Origin: Acidobacteriota bacterium | GTDB taxonomy: Bacteria; Acidobacteriota; Thermoanaerobaculia; Gp7-AA8 | Assembly (NCBI GenBank): GCA_016184115.1 | Contig: JACPDH010000035.1 | Span: forward strand, 1 to 63,548 | Direction: 5' to 3' | Length of the DNA stretch: 63,548 nucleotides | Shown here: one piece after another, positions 17,708 through 25,602 of the stretch | How the letters are laid out: every line of letters begins with the position of its first letter | Position numbering within the stretch: position 1 is the first letter of the stretch | Notes under the pieces: generated by a model | Databases searched by the model: none | What the model was told of the DNA's origin: nothing | Seen by the model: only the letters and a program-made list of their open reading frames with translations | Made by a program: the position numbers and the translations under genes

Positions 17708-17928
17708 AGGGATCTCACCGCAGGGAGTGAAGCACCTGATCGATCGTGGCAGTGAGCTGCAGCGGACCGACGCTGAATTCGCCGCCGAGCTCGAACGAGT
17801 GCGGGAGCAACTCCAGCTGCCATGTGCGGAGCCGATACGGCTCGAAACGCCGCGTCCAAGATGACGACGCGTTTTCGTCCGTGGGATTCGGTGGCGTCCC
17901 GTGGACTTTAAACTGTGGGTCTGACCCC
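17708..17928 (+). pseudogene. Tandem duplicate of the 3' end of the RAYT element
   Basis: From GATCTCACCGCAGGGAGTGA onwards this segment repeats 17478-17694 at high identity: the last about 35 codons of the transposase, the same 3' untranslated stretch (AAACGCCGCGTCCAA...GACGACGCG) and the same terminal sequence ending in GGGTCTGACCCC. There is no transposase start. It is a truncated second copy; the intervening CACGCTCCGTGCCTAGG has a counterpart after the IS4 element at 19361. Confidence 0.85.
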
Positions 17929-19349
17929 AATGGCCTTAAGTTAAGCGACTGAGCGTAGACTACGCGTAAGTTACTGACTGGAGGCAGCATGGGAGCGAGG
18001 CGGGGTCCGGTCGGCGTTTCTCTTGGTTCGATCATGCGGTTCTTTCCGATCGAACCGATCCAACAGATCCTCGAGGAGCACGGGAAGCAGAGCCTGAGGC
18101 GGCGTCAGCTTCCGTCGGACACGATGATTTATGCGCTCATCGCGTTCGGCTTGTTCGTGAGTGAAGGCTGCCGCGCCGTGCTCCGGCGGGTAGTGTTGCG
18201 ACAGCGTTCGGCGTGGCTCGATGAGTGTGAGGACGTGGTCACAGAGTCGGCGATCAGTCAGGCGCGACGGCGACTCGGAAGCGGGGTCGTGCGACGGGTG
18301 TACGAGACGTTGGTCCGACCGCTCGCGACACGGACGACCAAGGGTGCGTGGTTTGGGCGGTGGCGTGTGGTATCGATGGACGGGACGGTGCTCGACGTTG
18401 CCGACACGCCGGCGAACGCGCGCGCGTTTCGTCGGCCCGGAGTGTCGAGCGGTTCCGCCGCGTATCCGCAAGTTCGCGTGGTGAGTCTGCTCGAGAACGG
18501 AACGCACATTCTTTTCGGAGCGACGATCGCGGGCTGCCGCACGAATGAGATCAAAGCGTCGCGCAAAGTGATCCCGCATCTTCCCGCGGATGCGCTTTGC
18601 CTGGCGGACCGCGCGTTCTTCAGCTATGCGCTCTGGCGTGAAGCTCTCAAGACCGGCGCCGCGTTGCTCTGGCGCGTAAAGAACAACCTGATCCTCGAGA
18701 AGCTCAGCAAGCTTCCCGATGGCTCCTACCTGACGAAGATCTACCCGTCGACCCGGGCACGCAAACTCGATATCGATGGCATCACGGTGCGGCTGATTGA
18801 GTTCCGCGTGACGACGAACAAAGAGAGTGAGCAGTACAGGCTGCTTTGTTCGATCTCCGACATCAAGAAAGCACCCGCCATCAAACTCGCGAAGCTCTAC
18901 ACGCGACGATGGACGATCGAAACAGTCTTCGACGAACTCAAGAGCAAGCTACGCGGACGTGGCGTGGTCCTGCGCAGTCAGACCCCGGAGCACGTCCGGC
19001 AGGAAATCTACGGGATGCTGATGGCTCACTTTGGCGTTCGCGCCGTCATGCACGAGGCGGCCCTCGACGAAGCGATCGAGCCAGGCGAGTTGTCATTCGT
19101 TCACGCACTCCGCGTCGCCGAACGCTACCTCCCTCTGTACGTTCCTTTTCCCCCCTCGATCGAGCTCATCGATCTACCGGTACCTGAAGCGGGAGATCCT
19201 CCACCAGCGCATTCGACAACGGCCCAATCGACACGCTCCAAGAGCGCTTAAACGCAAGACCATCAGCAATTACCCGCCGGTGCGCCGCGCTGACCGTAAG
19301 CGTCTCTCGCCAGTCATTGAAGCCACAATATGCTTAACTTAAGGCCATT
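17929..19349 (+). mobile_element. IS4-type insertion sequence
   Basis: The element has perfect 18-bp terminal inverted repeats, AATGGCCTTAAGTTAAGC at 17929-17946 and its complement at 19332-19349. Immediately outside both ends stands GGGTCTGACCCC (17917-17928 and 19350-19361), a 12-bp direct repeat that fits a target-site duplication. The total is 1421 bp with one transposase gene. The target was the palindromic end of a RAYT repeat copy. Confidence 0.85.
17989..19251 (+). CDS. IS4-family DDE transposase
   Basis: This 420-residue transposase has the catalytic aspartates in VVSMDGTVLDVADT and ALCLADRAFFSYALW, and the catalytic Glu in the IS4 YREK signature YTRRWTIETVFDELKSK (Y-x2-R-x3-E-x6-K). 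It lies inside perfect terminal inverted repeats and shows no frameshift, so it is likely functional. Confidence 0.93.
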   Translation: MGARRGPVGVSLGSIMRFFPIEPIQQILEEHGKQSLRRRQLPSDTMIYALIAFGLFVSEGCRAVLRRVVLRQRSAWLDECEDVVTESAISQARRRLGSGVVRRVYETLVRPLATRTTKGAWFGRWRVVSMDGTVLDVADTPANARAFRRPGVSSGSAAYPQVRVVSLLENGTHILFGATIAGCRTNEIKASRKVIPHLPADALCLADRAFFSYALWREALKTGAALLWRVKNNLILEKLSKLPDGSYLTKIYPSTRARKLDIDGITVRLIEFRVTTNKESEQYRLLCSISDIKKAPAIKLAKLYTRRWTIETVFDELKSKLRGRGVVLRSQTPEHVRQEIYGMLMAHFGVRAVMHEAALDEAIEPGELSFVHALRVAERYLPLYVPFPPSIELIDLPVPEAGDPPPAHSTTAQSTRSKSA

Positions 19350-19419
19350 GGGTCTGACCCCACGCTCCACGCTCAAGGATCTCAAGATTGAGACCAACGC
19401 ATCCGTGCAGCGCTCACGC

Positions 19420-22400
19420 TCATGCACCCGCTGCAACCCGTGCCACGCGAAACACGTCGAGCGGCATCGGAATGCGGAGTCGCCAGAGGATCGACATCGG
19501 CCGTTCGCCCGTATGCGAAACATAGGTCATCGGCCCGAGGAAGGTAAATGGGATGGTGACCCCTCCGAGCTTGTTGGTCCGTCGCACGAAGAGCATGACG
19601 TTCGAGCCTCGCTCGGCGTGATGTATGTAGCGTTGCCCCGTAGGACTTGCCTCGCGAGTGCGAGACTGTGATTCCCAGTGGAATTGGTCGGGCGAGATCG
19701 CGTAGTCGCGATACCGGGTCGACGGCGAGTAGTACCGCTCGCTCTTTTCGAGCGTCACGAAGAACCAGTCGGTCCTCGTTGGTTCGTGCCACAGCGGACC
19801 TTCGCGATGCGATGACCGGCCCCGCAACGACGACTGCCCGAGAGCGGTCAACACCTCTTCGCGCGTGTAGGTCGCGTGCACAGATAGAGGAACATCAGCG
19901 AACCGCTCGCGCTCCACCTCCGGCATCACATCGGAAAGTAGCGGGGTGCGATGTCGCGTCCGATCCTCGAGTACGTCGAACAGCTCGCGTAACTCCTCTC
20001 GTACGGAACGAGCAGACCAGAGCTGCTGGATCGCTGCGTCGAACGCGCACTCCTCCCTTGGGCCGATGGTCATCAACAACGATTCGAGCATGCGGCGCTT
20101 CGCAATCGAAAGCTGTGCAACCGGAGGCACCGCGCCCAACTGGAGTGCACCTCGCAGGAACTGGATCCGCGTCACGTCGTCCATGTGCAACAGCCGCCGA
20201 ACCCTTCCGAGGAGTGCTTCTTCAGTTGTGCGATCAGGTTCCCTCACGTCTGAAGCCGAAACGGAGAATGCGGAACCATCGGCTACCTGAGCCACCGAAG
20301 GTCGCCCCAATCCGGCCTCGCGCACGAGCCTTGTCCACGAGCCTCCTTGCGGCCGGTAGATGTCGTCGAGTTCGACTCCGGCTCGCTCCAGAAACTCGCC
20401 CAACGTGACCCGATGGCCAATCGAGCGTAGCTCCGCGACCATCGGACGCAGGCCGCTCCGAATCGATTCCCGCAGGTTTCGCAGAACGGTCTCGCGTGCA
20501 ACACGATCGAGTTGCATCGAACAACCTGCCGGCAGGAACGGGAAGCCGCTTTCGATCTGCTGCTCAACCTCCTTCCTTCCTCCGCCGATCACAGCGCGGT
20601 AGCGGAGGTCGAAGCGGAAGTTCCTATTCGCGTTGCCGATGAAGTCGAGCACCGTGAGACAGTCCTTGTCGCGCGCCTTGCGTAGCCCACGACCGAGCTG
20701 CTGAAGGAATACCGTCGGACTCTCAGTCGGCCGGAGAAAGAGCACCGTGTCGATACCGGGAACGTCGACTCCTTCGTTAAACACATCGACACAGAAGATC
20801 GCGTTGACCTCGCGCTGTCGCAGCTTGCGTAAAGCGTCGTCACGTACCTCTCGCTTCGACTCCCCGGTGATCGCCTCGGCGGGGATCCCTGCATCTCGGA
20901 ACTTGCGCGCCATGAATTCAGCGTGTGCCACGCTGACGCAGAAGCCGAGCGCGCGCATCTGCGCGACGTCAGCCAGCTTTCGCCCAAGCTCCCCGAGGAT
21001 TAGGCGAACACGAGCATCGTCGGCCGTATATAGACGCTCCAACGCATGCTCGTCGTACCGCCCTCGGGACCACGACACATTCGAGAGATCCGTCTCGTCG
21101 CTCACGCCGAAGTAATGGAATGGCGCGAGCAGGTTCTGCTCCAGCGCGTCCCAGAGACGAAGCTCGACCGCCATGCGTCCGTTGAACCACGCGAGCACCG
21201 ACTGTCCGTCGGCGCGTTCCGGTGTCGCCGTCAGGCCGAGCAGCACGCGCGGAGTGAGGTGCCGCAGCAGCTCTTCGTAGGTCGGCGCTGCGGAATGATG
21301 GAATTCGTCGACGATTACGACGTCGAAAGTGTCGCGTCTGAGGCGCTCCACGCCCGCGGCCGCGAGCGACTGCACCGACGCGAACACCTGCCTCCATTCG
21401 TCCGGACGCGAACCATCCACGTACAGCTCGCCAAAAGTGCCGTCGCGCATCACCTGACGGAACATCGAGCGCGACCGCTTAAGGATCTCCTTCCGATGTG
21501 CCACAAAGAGGAGCGACATTGGCCGCCCTCGGTTCAGCTCCTCGCACAGGCTACGATAGTCGAGCGCCGCGACGATCGTCTTCCCGGTGCCGGTCGCGGC
21601 GACGACGAGGTTTCTCCAACGGCCGTGGACGAACCGTTCGACCCGGAGTTGGTCGAGCATGTCGCGCTGATACTCGCGAGGCTCGACATCCAGCATTGCG
21701 AACGGCGCCTCGTCGTCTTCTTGTTCGCGCGAAGCGGTCGAGATCGACGCATCGAAGCGCTCGCGGTCGCGCGCCGGGTCATACGGCACAAACGAGGGAT
21801 CGAGCCAGTAGCTCTCGAATGTGGCGGCAAATTTCTCGACGATGGCAGGCGCCTCGACCTGCGAAAGGCGCACGTTCCACTCGAGTCCGTCGAGGAGCGC
21901 TGGCGCTGAGAGGTTCGACGAGCCGATGAACGCTGTGGAGAATCCCGAATCGCGGTGGAAGAGCCACGCCTTCGCGTGAAGCCGTGTCGACTCGGTGTCG
22001 TACGAAACGTGGATCTCTGCACCGAGCCTCGAAAGATGATCGATCGTCCTCCTTTCGGTCGCCCCCAAGTAGGTCGTCGTGATAACCCGCAGCGGCTTTC
22101 CCGCGTCGAGGTGTCTCGCAATCGCGGGCTCCACGACGCGAAAGCCGTTCCATCGAATGAACGCGACGAGCAGGTCGATCCGATCGGCCGAGCTGATTTC
22201 ACGCAACAGTACCGCGCCGACTCCAGGCTCTCCTCGGGCATTCACCAGCAGATCGCTCTCCGACAGCGGGATGAGTGGTTCGGCGAAGGCCGAATGCAAG
22301 GCCGGATCGGACGGATACACGGCCGTGAGGCGTCGGGCGGAGGGGAGTGCGATCGTATCGTCAGCGAGGTCTTCTCCCCGGCGCCTGAGGGTCTCGAGCA

Positions 22401-22623
22401 GTTCGTTGCAGAGCTGCGCCTGTAGGTCCGGACGATCGTCCTCCGGGACGGCGAGAAGAACTTGTCTGACGATCGACCTCATGTGGCGCGCGAGGCGAAT
22501 GTTCGCGTCAGTTTTTTCGAGCGGTTCGGTTTCCGCCTTGAGACCTGAGTCGAGTTCCGCGAGCGCCCTCGCGAGCCGTCGCGTGACTACCGTGTCGTAT
22601 AGCCCGGTGGGGAGCTTCGCCAC
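19420..22623 (-). CDS. PLD-like nuclease / SF2 helicase / DUF3427 protein
   Basis: This 1067-residue protein has three parts. An N-terminal phospholipase-D-like domain carries H216-x-K218 in RLHAKAWLF with IGSSNLS. An SF2 helicase core has Walker A ATGTGKT (343-349), DEFH (439-442), LTATPER and motif VI QQLGRGLRKA (641-650). The C-terminal DUF3427 region has YRDYAISPDQFHWESQS, GQRYI, FTFLGPMTYVSHTGERPM and ends in a WRLRIPMP stretch. Proteins of this architecture occur in genomic islands and are suspected anti-phage or DNA-processing enzymes; that role is inference here. It starts at GTG 22623, 7 nt after a TAGAAT box. Confidence 0.88.
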   Translation of the reverse strand: MAKLPTGLYDTVVTRRLARALAELDSGLKAETEPLEKTDANIRLARHMRSIVRQVLLAVPEDDRPDLQAQLCNELLETLRRRGEDLADDTIALPSARRLTAVYPSDPALHSAFAEPLIPLSESDLLVNARGEPGVGAVLLREISSADRIDLLVAFIRWNGFRVVEPAIARHLDAGKPLRVITTTYLGATERRTIDHLSRLGAEIHVSYDTESTRLHAKAWLFHRDSGFSTAFIGSSNLSAPALLDGLEWNVRLSQVEAPAIVEKFAATFESYWLDPSFVPYDPARDRERFDASISTASREQEDDEAPFAMLDVEPREYQRDMLDQLRVERFVHGRWRNLVVAATGTGKTIVAALDYRSLCEELNRGRPMSLLFVAHRKEILKRSRSMFRQVMRDGTFGELYVDGSRPDEWRQVFASVQSLAAAGVERLRRDTFDVVIVDEFHHSAAPTYEELLRHLTPRVLLGLTATPERADGQSVLAWFNGRMAVELRLWDALEQNLLAPFHYFGVSDETDLSNVSWSRGRYDEHALERLYTADDARVRLILGELGRKLADVAQMRALGFCVSVAHAEFMARKFRDAGIPAEAITGESKREVRDDALRKLRQREVNAIFCVDVFNEGVDVPGIDTVLFLRPTESPTVFLQQLGRGLRKARDKDCLTVLDFIGNANRNFRFDLRYRAVIGGGRKEVEQQIESGFPFLPAGCSMQLDRVARETVLRNLRESIRSGLRPMVAELRSIGHRVTLGEFLERAGVELDDIYRPQGGSWTRLVREAGLGRPSVAQVADGSAFSVSASDVREPDRTTEEALLGRVRRLLHMDDVTRIQFLRGALQLGAVPPVAQLSIAKRRMLESLLMTIGPREECAFDAAIQQLWSARSVREELRELFDVLEDRTRHRTPLLSDVMPEVERERFADVPLSVHATYTREEVLTALGQSSLRGRSSHREGPLWHEPTRTDWFFVTLEKSERYYSPSTRYRDYAISPDQFHWESQSRTREASPTGQRYIHHAERGSNVMLFVRRTNKLGGVTIPFTFLGPMTYVSHTGERPMSILWRLRIPMPLDVFRVARVAAGA

Positions 22624-22630
22624 GATCGAG

Positions 22631-22636
22631 ATTCTA
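22631..22636 (-). promoter_or_regulatory. -10 box of a leaderless promoter
   Basis: Minus-strand TAGAAT is followed by 7 nt and then GTG 22623 of the helicase gene. Confidence 0.4.
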
Positions 22637-22812
22637 CTCGACGCCTATCGCGTGCTGCGCCATCCACGACCTCTCCGCCTTGCATTCCGTCGTTTGCCGT
22701 AGGAACACACGAGAAAACTGCGCCCCACCGCGCCGTGGAAGCCTCGGAATCGCGGCGGCACCGAGGTATGCTCGATTGGCTCCGGTTCCCACTCGCGACC
22801 TTCGCGGCGCAG

Positions 22813-23059
22813 GAGGACACGACATAGCGAGCCATGGCAAGCCGATCACGAGAACGCGGGCAGACATCTATGTGGACGAGGTTGATCGGGTCTGCTATCG
22901 AGCATGCGAGACAGACATCCTCTACCACGAGACGACTTGGTGGGCCGTCTATGAGGCACATCGCGACGGAGCCTCTATGTTGATAATCACGACTTCGATG
23001 ACGGCGAATTCACGTGCGAACGCAAAGGACTGAACTGGGAGCTGATGCTCGACGAGTAG
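22813..23059 (+). pseudogene. Frameshifted remnant of a small acidic protein gene
   Basis: One frame reads ADIYVDEVDRVCYRACETD...TTWWAVYEAHRDG and then loses sense, whereas the next frame continues with SLYVDNHDFDDGEFTCERKG and stops at TAG 23057-23059. Joined, the two give a coherent acidic protein of about 80 residues with several cysteines. A single indel near 22975 would explain it. No good start codon was found. Alternatively both pieces are chance reading frames. Confidence 0.4.
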
Positions 23060-23069
23060 CAGGAGAGGT

Positions 23070-23160
23070 TCCCGCGACGATGTTCTTCGAGTCGGAGGCG
23101 GTGAGTACGACCACGTCGCCGGAGGGCATCGGCTACCCGACGTTGGGTCAAGCGAACACT
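23070..23160 (-). pseudogene. Decayed fragment homologous to the 5' part of the PQQ-like gene
   Basis: On the minus strand this 91-bp segment matches 25389-25490, the start of the mature part of the neighbouring propeller gene (PNFGEP-TSGGVIVFTSPDSK region), without gaps and at roughly 80% identity. Shared stretches include GCCGGAG, CATCGGCT and TTCGAGTCGG in plus-strand reading. It carries stop codons in the homologous frame upstream. It is the remnant of a partial duplication of the propeller gene, 2.3 kb away. Confidence 0.7.
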
Positions 23161-23231
23161 GCCAGTGTTACTGCGACTCTCGCGTATCTACATCGTGATT
23201 TCAACAATCTCACCGCGAAGGGAGAACCTCG

Positions 23232-23456
23232 ATGATCAGCTACGAGCTGTGTGGATTCGAGCCGCCTGCCGATCTCTGCTCCTGCTCGTCGCATCAGTAT
23301 CAACTACTGTCTTTTGCGGTACGCTACAACCCCGCGAAGGTGCAAAGAGAGACTGGCGAGCTCTTGGTATTGTGGGACGACGACGGGTACGACGATGCCG
23401 ATGGCGCGAGCATGTTGCGCTGTGCTGCTTGCAAGCGGGTGTGGAGACTGGACTGA
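23232..23456 (+). CDS. Small cysteine-rich protein, possible zinc-binding
   Basis: This 74-residue reading frame follows a GGGAG ribosome-binding site 8 nt before ATG. It contains CSCSSH near residue 17 and CAACKRVWRLD at the C-terminus, which could bind zinc, and an acidic stretch WDDDGYDDADG. Both are compatible with a short zinc-ribbon protein. The surroundings are decayed, so it might itself be a fragment. No homologue is recognised. Confidence 0.4.
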   Translation: MISYELCGFEPPADLCSCSSHQYQLLSFAVRYNPAKVQRETGELLVLWDDDGYDDADGASMLRCAACKRVWRLD

Positions 23457-23588
23457 GGAAAGGAATGCCGACAAGCGAACACGTGCGCCGCAGAGACTAG
23501 ATGAGCGAGTTCAGTGCCGCTCAGGCACGCTGCTCTTTCAGCTTTCGGTGTGACTCGTCGCGCTTGTCACGACGACACCCCGGTCCCC

Positions 23589-25562
23589 TCATTCCTGGGG
23601 GCGCGTCGCGAGAATTACCCTGAGCCGTGCTCTGACAGCGTTGCAACCGGCGAGCAGTTGCGTCCGCGCCGGCGAATCGAAGTCGAGCGACGAGTCGATC
23701 TCTCTCTGTACGAATGCGTCGTCGTCCGGCCATAGAAGCTGTTTGTCACACCAGAGCGGATAGCGCTCCGAGCGATAGGTGCGCAATTCGAACTGGAAGA
23801 GGTTCTGATCGCTCGATCGCAGATACCGCTGAATCTCAGCGCGCAGATCCTCGACGTCGAAGCGCGAGGCCGGCGCCCACGGATTCTCAACGTCGAAGTC
23901 CTCGAGGGGCCAGAGCATCACGCCCATGTGCTCGAGCCCGGCCACCGTGCAATGCTCGCTCCTCTCGGGCGGGCACTCGGGGAGAAGCACGGCAGCACGT
24001 TCGAGGTCCTCGCGTGAGAATTCATCCGAGCCCATCGCGAGCAACGCCTCGAGCGACATGTTGAGCTCCTCGAGCAGCGCGACACGTTCGCGGTGGCCGA
24101 CGGAGATTGAGAGTCGGCCCGCGGAGACCTCACGCATCTCGTCAGCGGCACGCAGCGCGTAGAGATTGCCTCGTCGCTCCCATGATCCGCGATCGCTCGA
24201 CCACGCGACACCGTCCTGCGAGACCGTGTGCGTATACGAGCCATCGCGCTCGAGAATGAGAAAGTCCTCCATCCCGCTCACCCCGCTGTTCAGGTGCTGA
24301 AAGCAGAGCTCCTCGCCGACGGGGAGTCTCCGCCGGCGTTCTCTCACCCTTCGAAGCTTCGAGGCGATTGCCTCCTCCGCCGCGTACATCCACTCCTCGA
24401 TTCGCTGTGAGACGCGTTGGCGCGGTTCGGCAGGCGCGGTCACCGCCTCACTATGGAGGGTGCGCTCCACTCCATCCGCAATCCGAATCTCAACGATGGC
24501 CGCGCGAGCGTTTCGTTCCTCCACGACGGCGGCCACGATCGTGTCCCCTTCCGGCGGCTCGAAAAACATCTGCCGTTCCTTCTCCCAGAGACGAATACCG
24601 GTCGCCGGGTCGAACGCTGCGGCGCTGTAGAAGCCGTGCGTGACGAGCCGCGGAGCCGTTTGCATCATCACGAGACTCTCCCGCGAGTGGATCGTCACGG
24701 AAGCATGATCGTCGAGCTCCGGCACCGTCAACGTCCGGACGACGTTCTCGTCGAGCCCTTCTCCTTTGTCCAGCAGAACCAGCATTCCGTTGACCTGGTC
24801 CATGTCTCCGGCGCCTCGGTTCAGGGCTTTCCTGCGGACCACCGTCCCGTCGCGTGCGTCGATGACCTGGAGGCTTCCGTTCCAGAAGCCGGTTCCGAGA
24901 ACGAGGTATGGACCGACAAGCTCTCCTCGCACGCCTTCGTCACTGTCGCCCAACGGAATGCTCCATCGGATGGCGCCAGTCGATCGCTCCAGCGCCAGAA
25001 CTTTCAGGTCGCGGAGCTGAAAGCTCGTCTTGCTCCAAACGAGGTTCTCGTACTCGCGCCGGCCGGACTTCACCACGATCAGCTCGGGGCTCGTGGCGAC
25101 GAGATCTTCGATGAGGTCAGATTCCCAATGCACTTCGAGCCTCTGAGGATCGCGATACCGCGCGTGCCGCACCGAAAAGCGGTCGTCGAAGCCGAGCACG
25201 ACGTTTCTTCGGACTCCGACGGAGAGAATCTCGTGTGCAGGAAGTCGCAGCACTCTTTCGGTCGTGCCGGTCGCCAGGTCGAGCACGGACACGACCCTCC
25301 CTTGCTGAATGAGGGCCGACGAGGCGTCGCGCCGCTGAAGGAAGACAGGTTTCCTGAACTTCTTCGTCCAGACCGGAGTCCCGTTTCGGTCGATCGCGAC
25401 GATGCTCTTCGAGTCGGGCGAGGTAAATACGATCACGCCGCCGGAGGTCATCGGCTCCCCGAAGTTGGGGAAGATGTAGACACTCCCCATCGCCGGCACC
25501 GTGAGAATCGCGAGCAGCAACAGGGGGGCGATTGCCGTCCATCGTCGCGGGTGTTTGTTCAA
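23589..25562 (-). CDS. Secreted PQQ-like beta-propeller protein
   Basis: This 657-residue protein starts with a signal peptide (IAPLLLLAILTVPAMG). Repeated blades of the PQQ/quinoprotein type follow: SKSIVAIDRNGTPVWTKKF, LALERSTGAIRWSIPLG, LQVIDARDGTVVRRK and AAFDPATGIRLWEKE. The last about 250 residues after the propeller (from EEWMYAAEEAI) have no recognised fold. No dehydrogenase cofactor residues were seen, so it is probably a structural or binding propeller. A fragment of a second copy lies at 23070-23160. Function unknown. Confidence 0.7.
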   Translation of the reverse strand: MNKHPRRWTAIAPLLLLAILTVPAMGSVYIFPNFGEPMTSGGVIVFTSPDSKSIVAIDRNGTPVWTKKFRKPVFLQRRDASSALIQQGRVVSVLDLATGTTERVLRLPAHEILSVGVRRNVVLGFDDRFSVRHARYRDPQRLEVHWESDLIEDLVATSPELIVVKSGRREYENLVWSKTSFQLRDLKVLALERSTGAIRWSIPLGDSDEGVRGELVGPYLVLGTGFWNGSLQVIDARDGTVVRRKALNRGAGDMDQVNGMLVLLDKGEGLDENVVRTLTVPELDDHASVTIHSRESLVMMQTAPRLVTHGFYSAAAFDPATGIRLWEKERQMFFEPPEGDTIVAAVVEERNARAAIVEIRIADGVERTLHSEAVTAPAEPRQRVSQRIEEWMYAAEEAIASKLRRVRERRRRLPVGEELCFQHLNSGVSGMEDFLILERDGSYTHTVSQDGVAWSSDRGSWERRGNLYALRAADEMREVSAGRLSISVGHRERVALLEELNMSLEALLAMGSDEFSREDLERAAVLLPECPPERSEHCTVAGLEHMGVMLWPLEDFDVENPWAPASRFDVEDLRAEIQRYLRSSDQNLFQFELRTYRSERYPLWCDKQLLWPDDDAFVQREIDSSLDFDSPARTQLLAGCNAVRARLRVILATRPQE

Positions 25563-25602
25563 GCGATCCTCATGGGCGGACGCCGTCGGGCGTCCGCGTC
25601 CC

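Noticed and set aside
17917-17928. GGGTCTGACCCC as a regulator operator
   Set aside because: Every occurrence is at a RAYT or IS end, so it belongs to the mobile elements.
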